Positions 54,080-63,281 of a stretch of DNA of 64,000 nucleotides are shown here, piece after piece. Position 1 is the first letter of the stretch; each line of letters starts with the position of its first letter. The stretch comes from Prevotella pectinovora (lineage in GTDB: Bacteria; Bacteroidota; Bacteroidia; Bacteroidales; Bacteroidaceae). Position numbers and translations under genes: made by a program. The notes below the pieces were generated by a model. It was not told where the DNA came from, made no database searches, and saw only the letters and a list, made by a program, of their open reading frames with translations. The stretch covers positions 1 through 64,000 of the forward strand of contig NZ_JXQI01000026.1 in the NCBI RefSeq assembly GCF_000834015.1, given 5' to 3'.

Positions 54080-56134
54080 ATGACACAGAAAGGAAATATT
54101 GGAGTAACAACCGAGAACATCTTCCCGGTGATCAAGAAATTTCTCTATTCAGACCATGAGATATTCCTGCGTGAGATGGTGAGCAACGCCGTGGACGCTA
54201 CTCAGAAACTAAAGACTCTCTCTGAGAGAGGCGAGTTCAAAGGAGAGATGGGCGACCTGACAGTTCGCGTGTCTCTCGATGCGGAGAAGGGAACGCTGAC
54301 AATCAGTGACCGCGGTATCGGAATGACAGAAGAGGAGATTGACAAATATATCAACCAGATCGCATTCTCGGGAGTGACCGACTTCCTCGACAAATACAAG
54401 GACAACGCAAATGCCATCATCGGACACTTCGGATTGGGTTTCTACAGCTCTTTCATGGTGAGCAAAAAGGTGGAAATCGTGACACGAAGCTGGAAAGACG
54501 GTTCGAAAGCCGTGAAATGGAGCTGCGACGGAAGTCCGGAGTTTGAGATATCCGACGCTGAGAAGGAAGACCGCGGAACGGACATCATCCTCCACATCGA
54601 CGACGACTGCAAGGAATTCCTCGAGAAAGGCCGTATACAGACGCTGCTCGACAAATACTGCAAGTTCCTGCCAGTACCAGTGGCATTCGGCAAGAAGACA
54701 GAATGGAAAGACGGCAAGCAGGTGGATACCGACGAGGACAACATCATCAACGACATGGAGCCGCTATGGACAAAGACACCAAGCACAATCTCTGACGAGC
54801 AGTATAAGGAGTTCTACCGCAAGCTATATCCGATGCAGGACGAACCTCTGTTCTGGATACACCTCAACGTGGATTATCCGTTCAATCTCACGGGTATACT
54901 CTATTTCCCGAAGATAAAGTCGAACATCGACCTGCAGCGCAACAAGATACAGCTATACTGCAACCAGGTGTTCGTGACAGACCAGGTGGAAGGCATCGTG
55001 CCGGAATTCCTTACCTTGCTACATGGAGTGATCGACTCTCCGGACATCCCGCTCAACGTGAGCCGCAGCTATCTGCAGAGCGACCGCGACGTGAAGAAGA
55101 TCTCGACATACATCACAAAGAAGGTGGCTGACCGACTGAACGGAATCTTCAAGGATGACCGCAAGGACTTCGAGAAGAAATGGGACGACCTGAAGCTCTT
55201 CATCAACTACGGTATGCTCTCGCAGCCGGACTTCTACGACCGCGCCAAGGACTTCACACTGCTCAAGGACGTAGACGGCAAATACTTCACGACAGAAGAA
55301 TACAAGACGCTCATCAAGGACGCACAGACCGACAAGGACGGCACACTCATCTATCTCTATGCCACCGACAAGGACGAACAGTATTCATACATAGAGGCTG
55401 CCAAGGCAAAGGGCTACAGCGTGTTGCTGCTTGACGGACAACTCGACACGCCATGCGTTAACATGTTTGAGCAGAAATGGGAGAAGTCGCGCTTCACACG
55501 TGTAGACAGCGACATCGTGGAGAGACTCATCGTGAAGGAAGACCTCAAGAAGACTGACCTGACGCAGGAGCAGACTGACATTCTGTCAGCTACCTTCCGC
55601 ACCCAGCTGCCACATCTCGACCATATCGAGTTCAACGTGGAGACTGGTGCACTGGGAGAGAACGCACAGCCGGTAGTGATAACACAGAACGAGTATATGC
55701 GCAGAATGAAGGACATAAGCAAATTCCAGAGCGGAATGAACTTCTATGCCCAAATGCCAGACGCCTACAGCATCGTGCTCAACACAGACCACAGACTCGT
55801 GAAGGCGGTGCTCGAAAAGAGCGAGAAGGAATGTGAAGAGGAGCTCAAACCTGTAGTGGCAGAGATAAAGGGACTCCAGGCTCGTTTCGCAGCTCTCGGC
55901 GAGGCTCGCAAGGCAAAGAAGCCCGAAGAGGTGACACAGGAGGAGAAAGACGACATGACGGCTACCGAAAAGAAGCTCAGCGATGAACGCGCAAAGAAGG
56001 AGCAGATTGTGGCAGCACATGCAAAAGACAATAAGGTGGTACACCAGCTCATCGACCTGGCTTTGCTGCAGAACGGAATGCTAAAGGGTGAGGCGCTTGA
56101 CTCCTTCATCAAGAGATCGGTAGAGATAATCTGA
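54080..56134 (+). CDS. htpG: Chaperone protein HtpG (Hsp90)
   Basis: ATP-dependent chaperone. The N-terminal GHKL domain has NAVDATQKL, DRGIGMTEEE and GHFGLGFYS; the middle domain has the SRSYLQSDRDVKKI segment; the C-terminal dimerisation part ends ALDSFIKRSVEII. 684 residues, typical. The last about 40 bases are repeated once just downstream. Confidence 0.97.
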   Translation: MTQKGNIGVTTENIFPVIKKFLYSDHEIFLREMVSNAVDATQKLKTLSERGEFKGEMGDLTVRVSLDAEKGTLTISDRGIGMTEEEIDKYINQIAFSGVTDFLDKYKDNANAIIGHFGLGFYSSFMVSKKVEIVTRSWKDGSKAVKWSCDGSPEFEISDAEKEDRGTDIILHIDDDCKEFLEKGRIQTLLDKYCKFLPVPVAFGKKTEWKDGKQVDTDEDNIINDMEPLWTKTPSTISDEQYKEFYRKLYPMQDEPLFWIHLNVDYPFNLTGILYFPKIKSNIDLQRNKIQLYCNQVFVTDQVEGIVPEFLTLLHGVIDSPDIPLNVSRSYLQSDRDVKKISTYITKKVADRLNGIFKDDRKDFEKKWDDLKLFINYGMLSQPDFYDRAKDFTLLKDVDGKYFTTEEYKTLIKDAQTDKDGTLIYLYATDKDEQYSYIEAAKAKGYSVLLLDGQLDTPCVNMFEQKWEKSRFTRVDSDIVERLIVKEDLKKTDLTQEQTDILSATFRTQLPHLDHIEFNVETGALGENAQPVVITQNEYMRRMKDISKFQSGMNFYAQMPDAYSIVLNTDHRLVKAVLEKSEKECEEELKPVVAEIKGLQARFAALGEARKAKKPEEVTQEEKDDMTATEKKLSDERAKKEQIVAAHAKDNKVVHQLIDLALLQNGMLKGEALDSFIKRSVEII

Positions 56135-56187
56135 TGATGACGACTCCTTCATCATGAGATCTGTAGAGAGATTTCCTGATGATGAGA
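56099..56187 (+). repeat. 43-bp duplication of the htpG 3' end
   Basis: GACTCCTTCATCA...GATCGGTAGAGATAATCTGATGATGA-like sequence at 56099 is followed at 56142 by a diverged copy. The first copy includes the last codons and stop of htpG; the second is non-coding. Confidence 0.8.
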
Positions 56188-56233
56188 TAACAGATATGAC
56201 CGGGAATGTAAAGACCCGGATATATAACCGGAT

Positions 56234-56280
56234 GACGGGCAATCAAGGAATTAGAACTTGGTTGCCCGTCTTATTCCGTT
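56234..56280 (+). terminator. Terminator after htpG
   Basis: GACGGGCAATCAAG pairs with CTTGGTTGCCCGTC (one mismatch position), followed by a T-rich stretch. The 56135-56727 gap also holds the duplication at 56099, elements at 56303-56600 and the rprX promoter. Confidence 0.8.
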
Positions 56281-56302
56281 TTGTCCTGACAGAGGTCTCT
56301 GA

Positions 56303-56345
56303 TCCAAATTTGTCATTAGGGTCTTGATTGGGATTTTTATTCCTA
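56303..56345 (+). repeat. Diverged left-end fragment before element copy C
   Basis: ATCCAAATTTGTCATTAGGG and TTGATTGGGATTTT resemble the left end of the 187-bp element and lie immediately before copy C. Confidence 0.55.
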
Positions 56346-56351
56346 TCTTTT

Positions 56352-56537
56352 ATCCCAAATCGGTCGTTAGGGCTTGCTTGGATTTTGATTTTTAGAAGAG
56401 TGGATTTTGTTTGGCTTTTAATGAGTAATAGCAAGCTATTGCGAATTAAAAACGGACAAAAGACGCCTTATAAAAAGCAAAAGACTGCAAGCAGTTATAA
56501 AATATCACATTTAACGGCCTAATGACCGTTTTGGGTT
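56352..56537 (+). mobile_element. 186-bp inverted-repeat element, copy C
   Basis: Third full copy, same orientation as copy A. Left end ATCCCAAATCGGTCGTTAGG, right end CCTAATGACCGTTTTGGGTT. Interior closely matches A and B, including the ACTGCAAGCAGT hairpin and the GCAATAGCTTGCTATT-type stem. Confidence 0.75.
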
Positions 56538-56561
56538 TATATGGCCTCGTCTGGGATTTTT

Positions 56562-56600
56562 ATGCCGGTCATTTATTAGGGCTTGCCGTGATTTTGAATA
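56562..56600 (+). repeat. Third left-end fragment after element copy C
   Basis: CCGGTCATTTATTAGGGCTT and GATTTTGAATA resemble the left end of the element with a 2-base insertion. Confidence 0.5.
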
Positions 56601-56693
56601 CTTGATGTTTGGTGAAAGTTGATAATTGTCAAGTATAAACACCGATATTTGTTAACGACATAGAAAAAGGAACAGAAAATTAACTTTTATCCA

Positions 56694-56723
56694 TTGCCAA
56701 ATGCTAAATATAGGATATATTTG
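56694..56723 (+). promoter_or_regulatory. Promoter of rprX, start close to the ATG
   Basis: TTG at 56694-56696, 19-base spacer, TATATTTG at 56716-56723. The likely transcription start is 4-8 bases later, at or beside the ATG at 56728. Confidence 0.75.
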
Positions 56724-56727
56724 CGGC

Positions 56728-58311
56728 ATGAAGAAAAAAACGATATGGTTGATTGCTGGCGTGATGGGATTTTCATTCCTCGCTCTGCTCTTCCTTCAGC
56801 TCACATACATGGATGCCATGATAAAGATGAAGAAGGAGCAGCTCGACGAGTCGGTGAACAAAGCCCTCTATCAGGCAGCCCGGAATCTGGAACTCAACGA
56901 AACCCTGAAGTATCTGGAAAAGGAGGTGAACGAAACGGAGAGGCGCGCATATAAGAGCGACTCCGTGGGGACACGCTCCGGACATCCGGACGGTACCGTG
57001 CAGCACAGCCACCAATATGCCGTGGCAGACAAGAACGGAAACGTGTATTCATCGTTCGAGCTCAAGACCATAACGATGAGACCAGCCTCGATGCCGAAGG
57101 CGATGATACTGAGAAGCGACAAGAACTCCATCTCGGAAGCCACGAAATCCATGAGGGAGATAATAAAAAACAGATATGTCTATCAGAAGGCTTTGCTCGA
57201 CGAGGTGGTATACAATATCTTATACACGGCTTCAGACAAGCCTCTGAAAGAGAGGGTTAACTTCAAACTGCTCGACCAGGACTTGAAGACGGAGCTGATG
57301 AACAACGGAGTGAGCATCCCGTATCATTTCACGGTTTCAACGCAGGACGGAAGAGAGCAATACAGATGTCCCGACTATAGCGACGAGGGAGAGGAATACA
57401 GCTACTCTCAGACACTATTCAGAAACGACCCGCTCAACAAGTCGGGCATCGTGAGGATACATTTCCCCGACATGGACAACTACATCTTCAGCAGCGTGAA
57501 GTTCATGATACCGTCGATAGCATTCACCATAGTGCTTCTCATCACATTCATATTCACCATCGTGGTGATATTCAGACAGAAGAGGTATACGGAGATAAAG
57601 AACGACTTCATAAACAACATGACCCATGAGCTGAAAACGCCTATCAGCAGCATTTCGCTCGCGGCACAGATGCTATCTGACGATACCGTGACGAAGAGCC
57701 CGGTGATGATGAAACATCTGGGAGGAGTGATAAACGACGAGTCGAAGAGACTGAGATTCCTCGTGGAGAAAGTGCTGCAGATGTCGATGTTCGACCGCAA
57801 GAAGGCGATTTTCAAGAAGAAAGAACTTGATCTGAATGACCTGGCAGAGAATGTGGCAAACACGTTCACATTGCGTGTGGAGCATACGGGCGGACACATA
57901 CAGACACAGCTCAACGCAAAAGAGCCGACGATATATGTGGACGAGATGCATTTCACCAACGTGATATTCAATCTGCTCGACAACGCCGTGAAATACAAGC
58001 ATCCGGACCGACCAGTGGAGCTGATGATAAAATCATGGAACGAGGGCGGTAGGCTGTATCTCTCCGTGAAAGACAACGGCATAGGACTCAAGAAGGAGAA
58101 CCTGAAGAAGATATTCGAGAAGTTCTACAGAGTGCATACGGGAAATGTGCATGACGTGAAAGGTTTCGGACTCGGACTTGCATACGTGAAGAAAATCGTG
58201 GAACTCCACAAGGGAGAGATTCACGTGGAGAGCGAAAGGGGAAAAGGAACCAAGTTCATCATCTCGCTGCCCGAGATAAAAAGCGGAAAACAGACAGGAG
58301 CCGACGAGTGA
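56728..58311 (+). CDS. rprX: RprX-type sensor histidine kinase
   Basis: Membrane sensor of a two-component system. TM1 near residues 5-27 (IWLIAGVMGFSFLALLFLQ), a periplasmic sensor domain, TM2 near 255-280 (MIPSIAFTIVLLITFIF), then the HisKA box NNMTHELKTPISS with phospho-His, N-box NVIFNLLDNAVKY, G1 DNGIGL and G2 GFGLGLAYVKKI. Start ATG at 56728 matches Bacteroides RprX; MLNIGYICG upstream would lie on the promoter. Confidence 0.93.
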   Translation: MKKKTIWLIAGVMGFSFLALLFLQLTYMDAMIKMKKEQLDESVNKALYQAARNLELNETLKYLEKEVNETERRAYKSDSVGTRSGHPDGTVQHSHQYAVADKNGNVYSSFELKTITMRPASMPKAMILRSDKNSISEATKSMREIIKNRYVYQKALLDEVVYNILYTASDKPLKERVNFKLLDQDLKTELMNNGVSIPYHFTVSTQDGREQYRCPDYSDEGEEYSYSQTLFRNDPLNKSGIVRIHFPDMDNYIFSSVKFMIPSIAFTIVLLITFIFTIVVIFRQKRYTEIKNDFINNMTHELKTPISSISLAAQMLSDDTVTKSPVMMKHLGGVINDESKRLRFLVEKVLQMSMFDRKKAIFKKKELDLNDLAENVANTFTLRVEHTGGHIQTQLNAKEPTIYVDEMHFTNVIFNLLDNAVKYKHPDRPVELMIKSWNEGGRLYLSVKDNGIGLKKENLKKIFEKFYRVHTGNVHDVKGFGLGLAYVKKIVELHKGEIHVESERGKGTKFIISLPEIKSGKQTGADE

Positions 58312-58446
58312 TCAACACTATTGCTGTATACCCCTGCAACATCGGACAGACAATGTAGAAACGGATTCTGAAAAAGGAAACGGATTCTGAAACAAGTGAA
58401 ACACTAATATTCAACAAAAAGAATACTAATATAAAAATATATGATT

Positions 58447-59145
58447 ATGGACGACAAGCTTAAGATTTTGCTTTGCGAGGACGATGAGAACCTCGGAATG
58501 TTGCTTCGTGAATATCTGCAGGCCAAAGGCTATGCAGCAGAACTCTGCCCCGACGGGGAGGCTGGCTACAAGGCTTTCATGAAGACAAAGTTTGACATCT
58601 GCGTTCTCGACGTGATGATGCCAAAGAAAGACGGATTCACACTGGCACAGGAAATCAGACAGGGCAGCCCGGACATGCCTATCATCTTCCTCACAGCCAA
58701 GACGCTGAAGGAGGATATACTGGAGGGTTTCAAGATTGGTGCCGACGACTATATCACGAAGCCTTTCTCAATGGAGGAACTGGTGTTCCGTATTGAGGCG
58801 ATACTCAGACGCGTTCGTGGAAAGAAGAACAAGGAGAACACGCTGTATCATATCGGCAGATTCACCTTCGACACACAGAAGCAGCTGCTCACCATCGGCG
58901 AGAAGCAGACCAAGCTCACCACGAAAGAGAATGAGCTGCTCGCTCTGCTCTGCAGCCACGCCAATGAGATTCTGCAGCGTGACTTCGCCCTGAAGACTAT
59001 CTGGATTGACGACAACTATTTCAACGCCCGCTCGATGGACGTATACATCACAAAGCTGCGCAAGCATCTGAAGGATGACGACCAGATTGAAATCATAAAC
59101 ATCCACGGCAAGGGCTATAAGCTCATCACTCCGGAAGAGGAGTAA
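58447..59145 (+). CDS. rprY: RprY-type response regulator (OmpR family)
   Basis: 232-residue transcription factor. Receiver with acidic DDEN, phospho-Asp in CVLDVMMPKKDG, Thr in IFLTAKT and Lys in YITKPFS; then a winged-helix DNA-binding domain ending INIHGKGYKLI. In Bacteroides RprY regulates many genes. 129 bases after rprX, in which GAAACGGATTCTGAAA occurs twice. Confidence 0.93.
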   Translation: MDDKLKILLCEDDENLGMLLREYLQAKGYAAELCPDGEAGYKAFMKTKFDICVLDVMMPKKDGFTLAQEIRQGSPDMPIIFLTAKTLKEDILEGFKIGADDYITKPFSMEELVFRIEAILRRVRGKKNKENTLYHIGRFTFDTQKQLLTIGEKQTKLTTKENELLALLCSHANEILQRDFALKTIWIDDNYFNARSMDVYITKLRKHLKDDDQIEIINIHGKGYKLITPEEE

Positions 59146-59169
59146 TTTCTCTCGTAGGTGCAAATAATT

Positions 59170-59233
59170 ACGGGTAGCCTAAGTATTCTGTCTGACTTAT
59201 CGGCCATGAATGCTTTGACTACCCGTCTTTTTT
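59170..59233. terminator. Terminator between rprY and the DEAD helicase gene
   Basis: ACGGGTAG and CTACCCGT form an 8-bp outer stem with inner AAGT/ACTT hairpin; a T-run follows. Confidence 0.7.
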
Positions 59234-59241
59234 ATACAAGA

Positions 59242-60696
59242 CTATTTGTCTTGTTTGGAATCTTTGTTAGTTTTATTGGCAGAAGGCTTTCTCCTGCGTT
59301 TGTGTGGTTTCTTGTTGTTCGTCACCGGTGCATTGGATTTGTTCGTTTCCAGTATTTGAGAATTTTCAGGAGCATTGGTCACAATGGTTTCCTTGGTTTT
59401 TTTGCTTTTCCTTTTGTCTGAATTCCTTCCGCCGCCTTTGCCTTTGGGAGCATCATTACGCTTGACGTTGTTCCTTCCTCTTTGACCATTATTTCTTCCT
59501 CTTGTCTTGCTGCCTCGTCCGTTTCTTGCCGGACGGTTCATCTTCTTGTATTCCGGTCCCTTGCCGATATAGTCGGGCAGAGGGAGTTTCTCTATCGTGC
59601 GACCGAGGAATTCTTCAATCTTCATGAAGTCGCCCACTTCAAGACCGCGCACGAGCGTTATCGCCTTGCCGTCGCGGTTTGCCCTTGCCGTGCGTCCCAC
59701 TCGGTGTACGTAGTCTTCCACATCGCGTGGCACGTCGAAATTTATGACCATTGATATGTCGTCGATGTCGATGCCTCGAGCCACGATGTCGGTAGCCACG
59801 AGCACGTCGGTCTGTCCGCTCTTGAAACGGTACATCACTTCGTCACGCTGCGCCTGTTCGAGGTCTGAATGCATCTCGCAGCTGTTTATGCCCAGACGAA
59901 GCAGTTCGCGGTTTATCTCCTTCACCTTCAGTTTGCTGCTTGAGAAGATGATTATCCTCTGCTGCTCTTCGTTCTTGAATATCTCCTGCAGCACCTTTAT
60001 CTTCTGGTTCTCATGACACACGTATGCTGCCTGATGAATCTTTTCTGCCGGTTTGCTTACCGCCAGCTTCACCACGGTAGGGTTCTTTAGGAGCGTTTTC
60101 GCCAGCTGCTCTATCTTTGGCGGCATAGTGGCAGAATACATGATGGTCTGGCAGTCGTCTGGCAGCAGCTTGGCGATGTTCATGATGTCTTCAGAGAAGC
60201 CCATGTCGAGCATTCTGTCAGCCTCGTCGAGCACGAAGAATGCGCAGCGGCTGAGGTCTATGTTTCCCATCGTGATGTGGCTTATGAGTCGTCCTGGAGT
60301 TGCTATTATCACGTCGGCCCCGAGCTTCATTCCTTTAGCCTCCTGGTAGTAGCGGTTGCCGTCGTTGCCTCCGTATACGGCAACGCTGTTCACGTCGCTC
60401 ATATAATACGAGAAGCCTTGCATAGCCTGGTCTATCTGTTGTGCCAGCTCTCGCGTAGGGCTCATGATGACGCAGTTTATGGCATCCTTGGGGAACCCTC
60501 CGTCGTCGAGCATACTGAGGATAGGGAGCAGGTAGGCTGCCGTCTTTCCCGTGCCTGTCTGTGCCACGCCCAGCAGGTCGTGTCCGTCGAGGATGGGTGG
60601 GATACATTGTTCCTGCACGGGTGTGCAGGTGGTGAAGTTCATATCGTCGAGAGCGTCAAGAGTGTTGTCGCTCAAATCCAAATCGTAGAAATCCAT
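59242..60696 (-). CDS. DEAD-box RNA helicase
   Basis: ATP-dependent RNA unwinding, probably ribosome assembly or RNA decay. All motifs are present: AQTGTGKTAAYLLP (I), PTRELAQQ, ATPGRL, DEAD (II), SAT (III), ARGID and HRVGRTAR (VI). The last 80 residues are an Arg/Gly/Lys-rich tail that should bind RNA. 484 residues. Confidence 0.95.
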   Translation of the reverse strand: MDFYDLDLSDNTLDALDDMNFTTCTPVQEQCIPPILDGHDLLGVAQTGTGKTAAYLLPILSMLDDGGFPKDAINCVIMSPTRELAQQIDQAMQGFSYYMSDVNSVAVYGGNDGNRYYQEAKGMKLGADVIIATPGRLISHITMGNIDLSRCAFFVLDEADRMLDMGFSEDIMNIAKLLPDDCQTIMYSATMPPKIEQLAKTLLKNPTVVKLAVSKPAEKIHQAAYVCHENQKIKVLQEIFKNEEQQRIIIFSSSKLKVKEINRELLRLGINSCEMHSDLEQAQRDEVMYRFKSGQTDVLVATDIVARGIDIDDISMVINFDVPRDVEDYVHRVGRTARANRDGKAITLVRGLEVGDFMKIEEFLGRTIEKLPLPDYIGKGPEYKKMNRPARNGRGSKTRGRNNGQRGRNNVKRNDAPKGKGGGRNSDKRKSKKTKETIVTNAPENSQILETNKSNAPVTNNKKPHKRRRKPSANKTNKDSKQDK

Positions 60697-60790
60697 ATCG
60701 TTGTTATTCTAAAAACTTTTCTTTATTGTTATCAGTTATATGCTTTCGCTTTTTTGTTGTCTGTTGGATGCTTTTCGCTTTTTATTGTTA

Positions 60791-62005
60791 TCAGTTAGGT
60801 GCCTTACGGTAGCAGAAGTATGCCACCACGGCGAATATGATGTTCGGTATCCATGCCGCGAGCATAGGCGGTGTGTCTGCCTGTATGGCGAATGTTGCCG
60901 ATACTGTCTGAAGCATGATGTAGCCGAAGCTCAGAGCCAGTCCGATTCCCAGATACATTCCCATTCCGCCTTTTCTCTTGCGTGAGGATAGCGAGAGTCC
61001 GATGGTGGTGAGGATGAATGAGGCAAAGGAGGTGGCTATGCGCTTGTGGTATTCCACTTCGTATTGCACTACGTTGCTTGATCCTCTGTCTATCTGCTTG
61101 CTGATGTATTCCTTCAGCTGAGGGCTGGTGAATGTTTCCTGCTGGCCTTTGGAGAACACGAGGTCAGTCGGCTCCATCATTATCACGGAGTCTCGCTGCA
61201 TTCCGTTGGTTATCTTTTCGCGCATTCCCAGCAGTTTGCGCAGCCGCCAGTTGGTGAGTTTCCAATGGTATTTGCTGTCGGAGATTGTGTCGTATTGTAT
61301 TTCGCTGGCTGTGAGATGGCTCACGAGCTTTTTGTTCTCGAATTTGTCTAGGCAGAATCCGTAGCCCTTTTTCAGTTCGTTGTCGTAATGCTGTATGTAG
61401 GCTATGACGCCTCTGCCCACCTGCAGCTGCACGTTGTCGGCCGACGTGTTCTTCTTCTTGTTCTTATACATCGTCTCGAAATTCTGTCTCACAATGGTGC
61501 CTTTGGGGATGATGTAGGAACCGAGATAGAATGTGAGGACCGAGATTATCAAAGCCGAAATCATATATGGCCTCATCAGTCGCTTGAAGCTTACTCCTGC
61601 TGCCAGCATTGATATTATCTCCGAGTTGCCTGCCAGTTTGGAGGTGAAGAAGATTACGGCTATGAATACGAATAGCGGACTGAAGAGGTTTGCGAAATAT
61701 GGCACGAAGTTCATGTAGTAGTCGAAGACTATCGCCTTGAGGGGTGCATGATACTGTGTGAACTTTGCCAGATTCTCGTTGATGTCGAAGACTATCGAGA
61801 TGGATATGATGAGAAGTATGGAATAAATGTATGTTCCTATGAACTTCTTTATTATATACCAGTCGAGAATCTTGATGTAGCGGCGTGGGTTGATGAAGCG
61901 GAGCCACCTCATGTGCTCTCCCAGCCACTTTAGACGGGAGGTGAGAGGATGGTCCGTTTTCTGCATGCGCTGCTTGAATCTGGTAGCCAAAGATTTGATG
62001 CTCAT
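60791..62005 (-). CDS. LptF/LptG family LPS export permease
   Basis: Membrane component of the LptBFGC machine that moves LPS to the cell surface. Six hydrophobic segments: three near residues 55-155 (TYIYSILLIISISIVF and following) and three near the C-terminus, with a periplasmic beta-jellyroll-like part between. 404 residues with an about 30-residue N-terminal extension; MRWLRFINPRRYIKI is an alternative start. Whether it is F or G cannot be told. Confidence 0.88.
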   Translation of the reverse strand: MSIKSLATRFKQRMQKTDHPLTSRLKWLGEHMRWLRFINPRRYIKILDWYIIKKFIGTYIYSILLIISISIVFDINENLAKFTQYHAPLKAIVFDYYMNFVPYFANLFSPLFVFIAVIFFTSKLAGNSEIISMLAAGVSFKRLMRPYMISALIISVLTFYLGSYIIPKGTIVRQNFETMYKNKKKNTSADNVQLQVGRGVIAYIQHYDNELKKGYGFCLDKFENKKLVSHLTASEIQYDTISDSKYHWKLTNWRLRKLLGMREKITNGMQRDSVIMMEPTDLVFSKGQQETFTSPQLKEYISKQIDRGSSNVVQYEVEYHKRIATSFASFILTTIGLSLSSRKRKGGMGMYLGIGLALSFGYIMLQTVSATFAIQADTPPMLAAWIPNIIFAVVAYFCYRKAPN

Positions 62006-62079
62006 TTGCTTTTTCTTTTACATTTGTTTTTTTTACGCGTCTTCCTTGTCGTTTATAAGTGCGTCTTGCCAGACCGCCT

Positions 62080-63207
62080 TTATACGCGTCTTCCCAGATT
62101 GTCTATTACTGAGCGCTTCCATGCCACGAAGTCGCCCTGCTCGATATGGTGTCTGGCATCGGTAACGAGGCGCAGATAGAAGCTCAGGTTGTGTATGCTT
62201 GCGATTTGCATAGCCAGCAGCTCCTGGGCTTTGAAGAGGTGGTGCAGATAGGCTTTGGAGTGAAGTCTGTCGATGTCGCAGCCGTCGGGGTCGATGGGGG
62301 AGAAGTCGTTTTCCCATTTCTTGTTGCGCATGTTCATTGTGCCGTCGTAGGTGAAGAGCATGGCGTTGCGGCCGTTTCGTGTCGGCATCACGCAGTCGAA
62401 CATGTCCACACCTCTTTCAATCGCCTCGAGGATGTTCTGAGGTGTGCCCACGCCCATGAGATATCTCGGCTTGTCTTTCGGCAGTATCTCGTTCACGGTC
62501 TCTATCATCTCATACATCACTTCTGTGGGTTCTCCCACGGCGAGTCCGCCGATGGCATTGCCGTCGGCTCCCTTGTCGGCAACATGCTTCGCTGCTTCGC
62601 GGCGCAGGTCCTTGAAGGTGCAGCCCTGCACGATTGGGAACAGAGACTGTTCGTAGCCGTAGAGAGGCTCGGTCTCGTTGAGGCGTTTCACGCATCTGTC
62701 GAGCCAGCGTTGGGTCAGTCCGAGACTCTTCTTGGCATATTGGTAGTCGCTCTCGCCCGGAGGGCATTCGTCGAATGCCATCATAATGTCGGCTCCGATT
62801 ATCCTTTCGGTGTCCATCACGTTTTCAGGGGTGAAGAAATGTTTCGATCCGTCGATATGTGAACGGAACTCGCAGCCTTCTTCTTTCAGTTTTCTGATTC
62901 CCGTGAGGGAGAACACCTGGAATCCTCCGCTGTCTGTAAGTATGGGGCGGTCCCAGGTGTTGAATTTGTGTAGTCCGCCTGCCTTTTGCAGCGTGTCGAG
63001 TCCTGGACGAAGATAGAGGTGGTAAGTGTTGCCGAGTATTATCTGTGCCTTTACCTGCTCTCTGAGTTCGCTGAAATGGAGTCCTTTCACGCTGCCGCAT
63101 GTACCTACAGGCATGAAGATGGGTGTCTTTATCTTGCCGTGGGCAGTGGTAATCGTTCCGGTGCGTGCGTCGCTTGCTGGATCGGTATGTTCTAATTCGA
63201 ATGTCAT
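62080..63207 (-). CDS. tgt: tRNA-guanine transglycosylase
   Basis: Replaces guanine-34 with preQ1 in queuosine tRNAs. Catalytic Asp in DMFDCVMPTRNGRNA and the DSGGFQVFSL motif are conserved. The zinc site C-x-C-x2-C of E. coli is not seen; here the region reads SPIDPDGCDIDRLHS. 375 residues. Between lon and lptF/G, 74 bases from each. Confidence 0.95.
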   Translation of the reverse strand: MTFELEHTDPASDARTGTITTAHGKIKTPIFMPVGTCGSVKGLHFSELREQVKAQIILGNTYHLYLRPGLDTLQKAGGLHKFNTWDRPILTDSGGFQVFSLTGIRKLKEEGCEFRSHIDGSKHFFTPENVMDTERIIGADIMMAFDECPPGESDYQYAKKSLGLTQRWLDRCVKRLNETEPLYGYEQSLFPIVQGCTFKDLRREAAKHVADKGADGNAIGGLAVGEPTEVMYEMIETVNEILPKDKPRYLMGVGTPQNILEAIERGVDMFDCVMPTRNGRNAMLFTYDGTMNMRNKKWENDFSPIDPDGCDIDRLHSKAYLHHLFKAQELLAMQIASIHNLSFYLRLVTDARHHIEQGDFVAWKRSVIDNLGRRV

Positions 63208-63281
63208 TTTCTTTTTGATATTCTTTCTGTTGCTGTTGTTGTATTATTCATGTTAGGGAAAGGCGGTTGTGGATGCTTGTT

